Shown here: positions 33,484 through 40,752 of the stretch, piece after piece | Layout: the number at the start of each line of letters is the position of its first letter | Position numbering within the stretch: the stretch's first letter is position 1 | Source: Lysinibacillus sp. FJAT-14745 | GTDB lineage: Bacteria; Bacillota; Bacilli; Bacillales_A; Planococcaceae | Assembly (NCBI RefSeq): GCF_001275675.1 | Contig: NZ_LITM01000001.1 | Location: 238,297-283,332 of the forward strand | DNA: 45,036 nucleotides | Reading direction: 5' to 3' | Position numbers and translations under genes: made by a program | The notes under the pieces: generated by a model | Told to the model about the DNA's origin: nothing | What the model saw: the letters and a program-made list of their open reading frames with translations, nothing else | The model's database searches: none

Positions 33484-34584
33484 GTGGGCAACCGTATAGT
33501 TAAATGGCTCGTCTTACTTTGTACGATATTACTTCTATCGGCATGTGGTACAGACTCACAGGAAAAAGTGTTGAAGAAAGTTAATGGGAAATGGGCAGAG
33601 GCAAATGGTTATGAATTGAATGCTACGATGGAGATTAAATCAGGTGGAGATCCGAAAAAATATGATGTAACAGTTTGGCATACGAAACCTGATTTCTATC
33701 GAGTAGAAGTAGTAGAAAGTGGGAAAGATGTTTCACAAATGATAGTGCGAAATGCAGATGGAGTTTTTGTTGTTACACCTACATTAAACAAAATGTATAA
33801 ATTCCAAAGTGATTGGCCAAAGAAAAATAGTCAAGCTTATTTAATAGGCGCACTAGCAGAAGATTTAGCTCAAGATAAAAATTTAGTCATGAAAGAAGAG
33901 GACAAAGCATATATATTTGAAGCGGCTACTAGAAATAGCTATAAAAATAGTATGCCACATCAAGTTATAACAGTTGATAAGAAAACAATGCTTCCAACTT
34001 CCGTAGTAATTATGAATGATGTAAAAGAAGAGCAAATTCGTATCACATTTAAAAATATAAAATTAGGTGTTCAACACGCGGCTAAAGAGTATGCGGTTGA
34101 GCAATTTACAGAATCCGATGAAACAAAAGGTGAACAAGCTACACCACCAGAAAAAGATAACAAAGGTAACAAAGACGGTAAGGAGAGCAATAATAACCCG
34201 AATGGAAACGAAGGGAAAAAAGCAGTAAGTGCGGAAGCCGAAAATAAAGAGTTTCAAACACACTACCCTGTTGTGAAATTGGAAAATACGAAGATGGTGG
34301 AAGAGAAAGTCATGCATGAGGGTGGAGTGGACCGTGTCATCTTAACATTCGACGGTGATAAGCCATTTACGGTCATGCAACAACCAGTTACGAAAGAGAG
34401 TGCAATGTTGCCAGTATCGTCACCTGGCGATCCAGTAGATTTAGGCTTTACGATTGGTGCTATTACCGATACATCTATTAGCTGGGAAAAGGATGGCGTC
34501 GAATTCTTTGTAGCTTCTAGTAAATTGACTCGTGAAGAAATGGTGGAAGTTGCCACTTCAATGACGAAAGGTAGTATGAAATAA
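33484..34584 (+). CDS. ydcC: YdcC-like sporulation-associated lipoprotein (LolA-like)
   Basis: This 366-residue protein begins with a lipoprotein signal (residues 1-18; lipobox LSAC). A LolA/GerS-like domain follows, including NGYELNATMEIKSG and VWHTKPDFYRVEV. A charged low-complexity linker rich in Lys, Asn, Glu and Gly lies at about residues 215-265. The C-terminal domain with VILTFDGDKPFTVMQQP and GFTIGAI resembles DUF4367. In B. subtilis the gene at this place is made in sporulation, and the SigmaE-like promoter here agrees. GTG at 33484 behind GAAAGGG is chosen over the upstream TTG because the signal starts there. Confidence 0.85.
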   Translation: MGNRIVKWLVLLCTILLLSACGTDSQEKVLKKVNGKWAEANGYELNATMEIKSGGDPKKYDVTVWHTKPDFYRVEVVESGKDVSQMIVRNADGVFVVTPTLNKMYKFQSDWPKKNSQAYLIGALAEDLAQDKNLVMKEEDKAYIFEAATRNSYKNSMPHQVITVDKKTMLPTSVVIMNDVKEEQIRITFKNIKLGVQHAAKEYAVEQFTESDETKGEQATPPEKDNKGNKDGKESNNNPNGNEGKKAVSAEAENKEFQTHYPVVKLENTKMVEEKVMHEGGVDRVILTFDGDKPFTVMQQPVTKESAMLPVSSPGDPVDLGFTIGAITDTSISWEKDGVEFFVASSKLTREEMVEVATSMTKGSMK

Positions 34585-34591
34585 TTTTTCT

Positions 34592-34628
34592 AGCTACAGC
34601 TTTCTATACGGAAAGCTGTAGCTTGTTA
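34592..34628 (+). terminator. Terminator-like hairpin after ydcC
   Basis: The 12-bp stem GCTACAGCTTTC/GAAAGCTGTAGC is followed only by TTGTT, so its strength is uncertain. Confidence 0.6.
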
Positions 34629-34803
34629 AGTAAAATAGTGCAGTTTTGATGAAAATTAACACTGTTTAGAAAGTGTTAAGTCATATATGATAAATGTTAT
34701 GTAGAAAATTAGTCTGAAATAGAACAACTTATGTAAAAACAGTAAAGAAAAAGCAATTTAATCGATACATAATGTTTTAATAAAAAATAAAGAGGGTATT
34801 CTA

Positions 34804-35925
34804 ATGAAGACACAGCAATATTTTAGACCAACCAAAGCAATTGTAGACTTACAAGCAATTCAACAAAACGTAAATAATTTGAAAAAGCTACTTCGACCTA
34901 ATGTTCAAATTATTGCTGTCGTAAAGGCAAATGCATACGGTCATGGAGATGTAGCTGTTGCAAAAGCAGCACTTGAGGCAGGGGCAACAATGCTTGCCGT
35001 AGCAACGCCAGATGAAGCATTACATATACGAGCACATTTTGAAGAGCCAGACATACTAATATTGGGTGCCTCTCCAGTTTCGTTTGTACCATATGCTGCA
35101 CAACAGCGCATAATTCTTACAGCATTTGCAAGTGAGTGGGTACAGCAAGCAGCTCCGTTTATAGCTAATGAAACAAATCCTTTACGACTACATATAAAAG
35201 TAGATAGCGGAATGGGCAGAATTGGCGTTCGTTCAGAACAAGAATTATTGGATCTATATCAAACTATACAGAATACAGTAAATGTGGAGCTTGATGGGAT
35301 ATTTACACATTTTGCGACTGCGGATGAAGAGGATACATCATACTTCGATAGACAGGTACAACTTTTTGAGAGATGTGTAACTGCATTGCCTGAAAAACCT
35401 AGACTTGTTCATGCATCAAACACGGCTACGTCTTTAGTAAAAGATGCGCATTTACAATTTGATGCCGTTAGATATGGTATTTCGATGTATGGATTATCAC
35501 CATCTTCTTATGTAGAAGGTATTTTACCATTTCCGTTACAGCCAGCGTTTTCGCTTGAGAGTGAGCTTGTTCATGTGAAACAGTTACAAGCAGGTGATTC
35601 AATAGGCTATGGAGCTACTTTTGTGGCCTCTTCGGATATGTGGATAGGAACGGTACCAGTAGGTTATGCTGATGGAGTAATTCGCAAATTAGCTGGACAA
35701 GAAGTACTTATTGATGGACAAAGAATGCCGATTGTTGGACGAATTTGTATGGACCAATGTATGGTTGCCTTGCCAAAAGCATATGCTATAGGTGAGAAAG
35801 TAACACTCATTGGTCAACAAGGACAGAATGTTATTTCAATGAATGAATGGGCAGCAAAGCTTGATACCATTAATTACGAAGTACCATGCATTATTACAGC
35901 GAGAGTTCCTAGATTATACATTTGA
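34804..35925 (+). CDS. alr: Alanine racemase
   Basis: This 373-residue pyridoxal-phosphate enzyme converts L-Ala to D-Ala for the cell wall, supplying Ddl. The cofactor lysine is Lys41 in AVVKANAYGHG, and the second catalytic base is Tyr269 in SIGYGATF. HIKVDSGMGRIG and GRICMDQCMV are further signatures. The start is ATG behind AGAGGG. It follows ydcC as in B. subtilis, with about 220 AT-rich bases between that probably hold its own promoter. Confidence 0.96.
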   Translation: MKTQQYFRPTKAIVDLQAIQQNVNNLKKLLRPNVQIIAVVKANAYGHGDVAVAKAALEAGATMLAVATPDEALHIRAHFEEPDILILGASPVSFVPYAAQQRIILTAFASEWVQQAAPFIANETNPLRLHIKVDSGMGRIGVRSEQELLDLYQTIQNTVNVELDGIFTHFATADEEDTSYFDRQVQLFERCVTALPEKPRLVHASNTATSLVKDAHLQFDAVRYGISMYGLSPSSYVEGILPFPLQPAFSLESELVHVKQLQAGDSIGYGATFVASSDMWIGTVPVGYADGVIRKLAGQEVLIDGQRMPIVGRICMDQCMVALPKAYAIGEKVTLIGQQGQNVISMNEWAAKLDTINYEVPCIITARVPRLYI

Positions 35926-36173
35926 CTTTAGACTCAACCTAGAAGATGTTACTTTAAGAATTTTGTATAGGCGATCTTAACATAGTTGCAACATTTTTGG
36001 ACAAAATGAATACTATACTACAACTTAGTGAATAACAGTTAGATTACCGAGAAGCTGAGTCATTCATAATTTGTGACATATTACAAGGTGAATGAATCGG
36101 CATATACCTTCGACAACCTACATATTTTTACAACTTGGACTTTAAATTGTCAGATATTTTGTCATTTCGTGTC

Positions 36174-36202
36174 TTTTCAACAATATCTTTCAATGGTAGA
36201 AT
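36174..36202 (+). promoter_or_regulatory. ndoAI-ndoA promoter
   Basis: TTTTCA (36174-36179), a 17-base spacer and extended -10 TGGTAGAAT (TAGAAT 36197-36202) place transcription start near 36209, which supports GTG 36246 as the ndoAI start. Confidence 0.6.
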
Positions 36203-36245
36203 GGGGAGTAATGAAAAGTGGATGGTTCCGTTGGAGGTGCTTGCT

Positions 36246-36509
36246 GTGTACGAGAAAAGGTTAAGAGAAGCTACAATTGCTGTACAAGACAGACTATTTC
36301 TACAAACAAAGGAAGTAATTGAAAGTGAATCTATTGCGCGTATTTTGTCGCGCAAAGTTTTAATGCAGGAGCAACCAAATCAAATACGGGAAGCTATGAT
36401 GAAAGGATATGTTGAAATGTCTCATATTAATCTGAGTATTGCAAGTGAATGCTTGCATGCAGAATATGAAGCACAACATACGGTGGAGCGTCTCGTTAGC
36501 GGGGGATGA
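36246..36509 (+). CDS. ndoAI: MazE-type antitoxin EndoAI, divergent N-terminus
   Basis: This 87-residue antitoxin pairs with the toxin gene 5 bases downstream. Its C-terminal half ([19 protein letters not shown] and [10 protein letters not shown]) closely matches the toxin-binding region of B. subtilis EndoAI. The N-terminal half ([20 protein letters not shown]) does not show the usual ribbon-helix-helix strand of the KISLP type. The GTG at 36246 is chosen because GGAGGTG lies 6 bases before it and the promoter lies just upstream; longer frames would start before transcription. Confidence 0.8.
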   Translation: MYEKRLREATIAVQDRLFLQTKEVIESESIARILSRKVLMQEQPNQIREAMMKGYVEMSHINLSIASECLHAEYEAQHTVERLVSGG

Positions 36510-36513
36510 CACT

Positions 36514-36864
36514 TTGAATGTAAAACGTGGTGACGTTTTTTTTGCAGATTTATCGCCGGTAGTTGGGTCCGAGCAAGGGGGAACTAGGCCGGTGCTGATT
36601 ATTCAAAATGATATTGGCAATCGATTTAGTCCAACTGTCATCATCGCAGCTATTACCGCACAGATTCAAAAAGCAAAATTACCGACGCACGTTGAAATTA
36701 ATGCTGAAAAGTATGGTTTCGAACGTGACTCGGTTATTCTGCTCGAGCAGGTGCGGACGATTGATAAGTCAAGATTGACAGATCGTATTACGCAACTTGA
36801 CCATGCTTTGATGGAGAAAGTTGATGGTGCATTGATGATTAGTTTAGGGCTTGTTAAATTTTGA
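36514..36864 (+). CDS. ndoA: MazF-type endoribonuclease toxin EndoA
   Basis: This 116-residue mRNA interferase in B. subtilis cuts RNA at UACAU sites. The sequence is nearly the same as B. subtilis EndoA and the same length: [20 protein letters not shown], then [19 protein letters not shown] and LPTHVEI. Catalytic Arg25 and Thr48 are both present. The start is TTG behind GGGGG; the frame upstream overlaps the antitoxin and is ignored. Co-transcribed with ndoAI; a terminator follows, separating it from the rsb genes. Confidence 0.95.
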   Translation: MNVKRGDVFFADLSPVVGSEQGGTRPVLIIQNDIGNRFSPTVIIAAITAQIQKAKLPTHVEINAEKYGFERDSVILLEQVRTIDKSRLTDRITQLDHALMEKVDGALMISLGLVKF

Positions 36865-36883
36865 TATACATATGTGTATAGAG

Positions 36884-36917
36884 GCATCGAGATGAATTTT
36901 CATCTCGATGCTTTTTT
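36884..36917 (+). terminator. Terminator of ndoAI-ndoA
   Basis: The 12-bp stem GCATCGAGATGA/TCATCTCGATGC is followed by TTTTTT. Confidence 0.92.
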
Positions 36918-36921
36918 ATCT

Positions 36922-37222
36922 TCATTCAGTAGGTGTTTGGAAATCTACTGAAATAGAGGAACTCAGTCTAAGTACGCCACGTCCTGTGGCAACGACTGAC
37001 TGATCAACATCATTTTGGCCCAAAGTCTCCGGCGGATGTCACGGATTTTCATAGGAATGAATATAAGGATGTTAGCCTAAAGCCTTCGCATCCTGCGAAA
37101 ACGGCTAACTGACCTGCATCCTGCAGGCCTGGGCACAATTCAAAATCCAGACGCATTGTTTATCTGTGCGAAAGCGTAGTGTAACGTAGCGACAGCAACA
37201 ATTACGCCAAGGCGAAATTGAT
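36922..37222. repeat. Family B structured repeat, copy 6, two modules
   Basis: The opening hairpin is TCAGTAG/CTACTGA instead of TCAGCGG/CCGCTGA. A first three-helix module has ACTCAGTC and GCCAC/GTGGC. After GTCTCCGGCGGATGTCACGG a second module has GTTAGCC (37071-37077)/GGCTAAC (37103-37109), TTCGC/GCGAA and CCTGC/GCAGG. A reversed family C unit (GTTTATCTGTGCGAAAGCGT) is inserted near 37158-37198, before the closing CAATTACGCC/GGCGAAATTG hairpin. Confidence 0.8.
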
Positions 37223-37526
37223 ATTGTATTCTCAAAAACTCCATTACCATAAATTGAAATCACTATTCAAAAATGGTATTAATAGATTTAAGATATACTC
37301 AAAATCTACATGTAGAATAGATTTTTGAAAAAATATCGAGAGGTTTAAGAAGATATACATTTTATCCTCATTCAACAACAGGGGTTTGTCTGTGCAAAAG
37401 CTTAGCGTCAACTAAAATTACGCTAAGATAAAATTGATATGATTATTAAATTATTTAAAGTATTTAGTTAAGCAGGTCGAAAAAAAGTGTAAGAGTATAA
37501 CTCCGAAAGGAATTGGGGGAACAGCA
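37223..37526. other. Gap upstream of rsbT with a partial repeat
   Basis: No gene is seen. A decayed family C/B tail lies at 37386-37439 (CTGTGCAAAAGCTTAGCGTC, then AATTACGCTAAGATAAAATT). In B. subtilis this position holds rsbR and rsbS; no trace of either is visible here in any frame. Confidence 0.5.
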
Positions 37527-37928
37527 GTGACAATAAAGTCTTCGGTTGAAATTATTACTGAGTGGGACATAGTAGCAGCAAGACAACTGGGGCGTAACGA
37601 AGCAAAGGCACTTGGATTTGACACTGTTGGTCAGGCTCGAATCACCACAGCTATAAGTGAACTAGCGCGAAATATATATTTATATGCAAGGATAGGTGTC
37701 ATTGAAATTGAAAAAGTTGAGACAGACACTGAGAAGAAAATAATTGTTACTGCAACTGACCAAGGCCCAGGAATAGAAGATATTCGGAAAGTGATGGAGG
37801 ATGGCTACTCCACTTCAGGAGGGCTTGGTGCAGGTTTACCAGGTGTTAATCGATTGATGGACAGGATGGTTATTCATTCGGTTATTGGAGAAGGAACAAC
37901 GATAAGAGCTGAAAAATGGCTGCGTTAG
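37527..37928 (+). CDS. rsbT: Serine/threonine kinase and switch protein RsbT
   Basis: This 133-residue GHKL-fold kinase normally leaves the stressosome and activates RsbU. It matches B. subtilis RsbT in length and in motifs: ARQLGRNEAKALGF, the N-box TTAISELARNIY (Asn is in the ATP site), the G1 box ATDQGPGI and the G2 region GGLGAGLPGVNRLMD. The start is GTG behind GGGGGAA. It is followed by rsbU after 3 bases. Its usual regulators RsbR and RsbS are not encoded next to it. Confidence 0.93.
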   Translation: MTIKSSVEIITEWDIVAARQLGRNEAKALGFDTVGQARITTAISELARNIYLYARIGVIEIEKVETDTEKKIIVTATDQGPGIEDIRKVMEDGYSTSGGLGAGLPGVNRLMDRMVIHSVIGEGTTIRAEKWLR

Positions 37929-37931
37929 GAT

Positions 37932-38936
37932 GTGAAATTGTTGGAACGATTAGAATCTCAATATAAAATGATTTTGTCAGATTATATGGCCGATCAAACT
38001 GAAAAGAATTTGTATATTGCTCAAAATTTCACTCGCCAGTTAATTCAAAAGAATATAGCTCCAGAAGATGTTGTAAGTATTCATAAAAACGCAGTTGAGG
38101 AACTATTTCCACGTAGAATGAGTGAAGAACAGCTTGCATATGATTTTCTTATCGAAGTTATGGTGCATTATGGAATGGCTCATAGGGAGCACCAAAGTTT
38201 ATTACAAAAACAAGCTGAGTATGAAATGGAATTGAAAATTGCTACAAATATTCAGGAAACATTACTTAAAACAGACGTACCACAGCTTTCAAGTATTGAT
38301 ATCGGAATGATATCTATCCCAATCCGGAAGATGAATGGAGATTATGTACATTTTTTATATAATCGAGAGGATTATTTGAGTGTAGCTGTGACAGATGTAG
38401 TAGGTAAAGGTGTGCCAGCTGCATTATGTATGTCTATGGTGAAATATGGCCTTGAAACGCTAGAATATGCATATAAAGATCCTTCATATGTATTAGAGGT
38501 CATCAATCGAGTAATTGAGAAGAGTGTAGACGACAGTATGTTTGTTTCTATGTTTTACGGTTGCTTGGATATACGAAAAAGTATTTTTTCTTATGCTTCT
38601 GCAGGTCACGAGCCAGCTCTCCATTATAGTGCTAAGCATGATGAATTTTTCCCTTTGGAATCGACAGGATTGTTACTAGGGGTGTTACCAGAAACGAAAT
38701 ATTCGTATAATGAAATTGCTTTGGAAGAAAACGATATCGTAATAATAATGACGGATGGTGTTACAGAATTCAGATCGCATGATGAATTGAATTCACGAGA
38801 GATCATTACATCATTGATATTGGAAAATAAATACTTAGCAGCTCAACAATTATGTAATCTTCTTTATAAGCAAATTGAAAAATTACAGGATTTTAAACTA
38901 TCAGATGATTTTACAGTTACAATTATAAAAAAATAG
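37932..38936 (+). CDS. rsbU: PP2C-type phosphatase RsbU
   Basis: This 334-residue phosphatase dephosphorylates RsbV-P to release SigmaB. The N-terminal helical domain (about residues 1-85, with MSEEQLAYDFLIEVMVHYG) is the RsbT-docking domain. The SpoIIE-like PP2C domain has metal-binding IPIRKMNGDY, TDVVGKGVPAAL, MTDGVTE and the final DDFTV. The start is GTG right after rsbT, with a weak AGGA. It is probably co-transcribed with rsbT. Confidence 0.93.
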   Translation: MKLLERLESQYKMILSDYMADQTEKNLYIAQNFTRQLIQKNIAPEDVVSIHKNAVEELFPRRMSEEQLAYDFLIEVMVHYGMAHREHQSLLQKQAEYEMELKIATNIQETLLKTDVPQLSSIDIGMISIPIRKMNGDYVHFLYNREDYLSVAVTDVVGKGVPAALCMSMVKYGLETLEYAYKDPSYVLEVINRVIEKSVDDSMFVSMFYGCLDIRKSIFSYASAGHEPALHYSAKHDEFFPLESTGLLLGVLPETKYSYNEIALEENDIVIIMTDGVTEFRSHDELNSREIITSLILENKYLAAQQLCNLLYKQIEKLQDFKLSDDFTVTIIKK

Positions 38937-38944
38937 TTGTTTCG

Positions 38945-38970
38945 GTTTAAATTTTTGTCATTACGGGAAT
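38945..38970 (+). promoter_or_regulatory. SigmaB-dependent promoter of rsbV-rsbW-sigB
   Basis: GTTTAA (38945-38950), a 14-base spacer and GGGAAT (38965-38970) fit the SigmaB consensus. The position between rsbU and rsbV matches the autoregulatory promoter of B. subtilis. Confidence 0.85.
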
Positions 38971-39007
38971 AGAAAAATATCTAACAAATATGGTGGAGGT
39001 GTGCTGT

Positions 39008-39352
39008 ATGGACATGGCGATACACTTTAAAGAACTTGATAATAAACTATATGGATTTATTGAGGGCGAAATAGATACTTTTACTGCTTCAGGTCTTAGG
39101 GAGGAATTAGAGGCAGTGAAAATTACTGAAGGATTAGAAATAGTGCTTAATTTATCAAAAGTTAATTATATGGATAGTACAGGATTAGGTATTTTTGTAG
39201 CCTTTTATAAAAGAACGTTACGTGAAAATGGTAAGGTTAAACTTGTAGGTTTGTCGAATAGATTACAAAGATTGTTTGAAATTACTGGTTTAAGCGATTT
39301 AATGAATATTGAAACTGATAAAAAGGTGGATTACGAAAATGAAGGAATTTGA
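39008..39352 (+). CDS. rsbV: Anti-anti-sigma factor RsbV
   Basis: This 114-residue STAS-domain protein binds RsbW when unphosphorylated and so frees SigmaB. The phosphorylation site is Ser57 in VNYMDSTGLGIFVA. ATG at 39008 lies 6 bases after GGAGGTG; the frame upstream would start inside that ribosome site. It overlaps rsbW by 14 bases. Confidence 0.94.
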   Translation: MDMAIHFKELDNKLYGFIEGEIDTFTASGLREELEAVKITEGLEIVLNLSKVNYMDSTGLGIFVAFYKRTLRENGKVKLVGLSNRLQRLFEITGLSDLMNIETDKKVDYENEGI

Positions 39353-39809
39353 TTATATTGAGATAAGGGTTCCTGCAAAACCGCAATTTGTCAGTGTGAT
39401 TCGATTGACGGTTTCTGGCTTAGCTAGTCGGGTTGGGTTTAATTATGATGATATTGAAGATATAAAAATTGCAGCAAGTGAAGCGGTAACGAATGTTGTA
39501 CATCATGCGTATAAGGACGAAGAAGAAGGAGAAATCGTCATTGGTTGCGCTTTGTATGAAAATAAAATAGAAATGATGATTGCAGATTACGGCAATAGTT
39601 TTAATTTTGAGGAAATAAAGTCGAAAATTGGTCCATATCATCATGAAGAGGGTATAGCGGGTCTACGTGAAGGTGGTTTAGGGCTTTATTTAATGGAAAC
39701 TTTGATGGATGAGGTGATGATAAATAACGATGGTGGCGTAACTGTTTTTATGACAAAGTATGTCGCTAGAGAGCGGGTGGAAAAAAATGTCGAAAGAATC
39801 ACCACATAA
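39339..39809 (+). CDS. rsbW: Anti-sigma factor and kinase RsbW
   Basis: This 156-residue GHKL kinase holds SigmaB inactive and phosphorylates RsbV. The N-box is IKIAASEAVTNVVHHAYKDE, the G1 box MIADYGNSF, and the glycine lid region LREGGLGLYLMETLMDEV. ATG at 39339 is behind AAGGTGG. It overlaps both rsbV and sigB (23 bases), showing tight translational coupling that keeps stoichiometry. Confidence 0.94.
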   Translation: MKEFDYIEIRVPAKPQFVSVIRLTVSGLASRVGFNYDDIEDIKIAASEAVTNVVHHAYKDEEEGEIVIGCALYENKIEMMIADYGNSFNFEEIKSKIGPYHHEEGIAGLREGGLGLYLMETLMDEVMINNDGGVTVFMTKYVARERVEKNVERITT

Positions 39810-40572
39810 AACTTCGTCCAAGGAAGATATACTAAGGTGGATTGCATTGTACCAATCAACAGAGGATGATGAAGCACAAACAAATTTAGTGAAGCATTAT
39901 CGATATTTAGTTGAGTCCATTGCAAGTAAATATTCGAATGGTAAGTCTCATTATGAGGATATTACTCAAGTAGGTATGCTCGGATTGCTAGGTGCAATAA
40001 GACGTTTTAACCCTGATGTTGGTCGTAGCTTTGAAGCATTTGCTGTACCAACGATTGTTGGAGAAATAAAACGCTTTTTACGTGATAAAACGTGGGATGT
40101 TCATGTACCAAGACGGATAAAAGAATTAGGACCGCGCATTAAAACAACAGTGGAAGCGTTGACAATTGAGCTGCAGCGTTCTCCATCTATTATGGAAATC
40201 GCAGATCAATTAGAAGTGGAAGAAGAAGAAGTTTTAGAGGCTATGGAGATGAGCCGTAGTTACCATGCTCTTTCTATGGATCATTCAATAGAGTCAGATT
40301 CTGACGGTAGCGCAGTAACGTTATTTGATATTATGGGTAAAGAAGATGACGGCTTTGAAAAGACCAATAAAAGAATGATTGTCTCTGACGCTATGAGCAT
40401 CTTAGATGAGAGAGAAAGACAAATAATTCAGCTTACATATTTAGAGCAACTCACTCAAAAAGAGGTTGGGGAACGATTAGGGATTTCTCAAATGCATGTA
40501 TCAAGAATACAGAGGAAGGCAATAAAAAAATTACAGGAATCTATCTTAGTAAGTGAAGGTGTTTCGCTCTGA
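39787..40572 (+). CDS. sigB: General stress sigma factor SigmaB
   Basis: This 261-residue sigma factor of the SigmaB/F/G class directs the general stress regulon. Region 2 has YEDITQVGMLGLLGAIRRFN and FEAFAVPTIVGEIKRFLRD, region 3 has VPRRIKELGPRIK, and region 4 has LDERERQIIQLTYLEQLTQK with helix-turn-helix VGERLGISQMHVSRIQRKAI. ATG at 39787 is behind GGGTGG. The next gene is tex, with no rsbX between. Confidence 0.95.
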   Translation: MSKESPHKTSSKEDILRWIALYQSTEDDEAQTNLVKHYRYLVESIASKYSNGKSHYEDITQVGMLGLLGAIRRFNPDVGRSFEAFAVPTIVGEIKRFLRDKTWDVHVPRRIKELGPRIKTTVEALTIELQRSPSIMEIADQLEVEEEEVLEAMEMSRSYHALSMDHSIESDSDGSAVTLFDIMGKEDDGFEKTNKRMIVSDAMSILDERERQIIQLTYLEQLTQKEVGERLGISQMHVSRIQRKAIKKLQESILVSEGVSL

Positions 40573-40583
40573 AATTTTTAGAG

Positions 40584-40652
40584 CGAGGGGGCTGTCCTAA
40601 GTACAAGCAAAGCATAAGCCCCAACTGGAAGTATGTGAAAACAGCCTCCTCT
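40584..40652 (+). terminator. Large imperfect hairpin after sigB
   Basis: GAGGGGGCTGT pairs with ACAGCCTCCTC across about 47 bases, followed by TTAATTT. It may be a terminator or an insertion-sequence remnant end. Confidence 0.5.
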
Positions 40653-40663
40653 TAATTTAATCA

Positions 40664-40700
40664 AATAGTTTACTCTTCTTTCAGAGTAGACTATTTTTTT
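40664..40700 (+). terminator. Second terminator after sigB
   Basis: AATAGTTTACTCT pairs with AGAGTAGACTATT (one mismatch), followed by TTTTT. Confidence 0.85.
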
Positions 40701-40752
40701 GCATTTTTAGTAAAGTGTAATGGTAAAATGAAAAGAAAAAGGTAGTGATGAT

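Noticed and set aside
36073..36245. Longer antitoxin or separate short frames before ndoAI
   Set aside because: They start upstream of the identified promoter and lack ribosome sites.
37223..37526. Remnant of rsbR or rsbS
   Set aside because: No STAS-like reading frame or recognisable decayed sequence is visible in the gap; only repeat pieces are seen.
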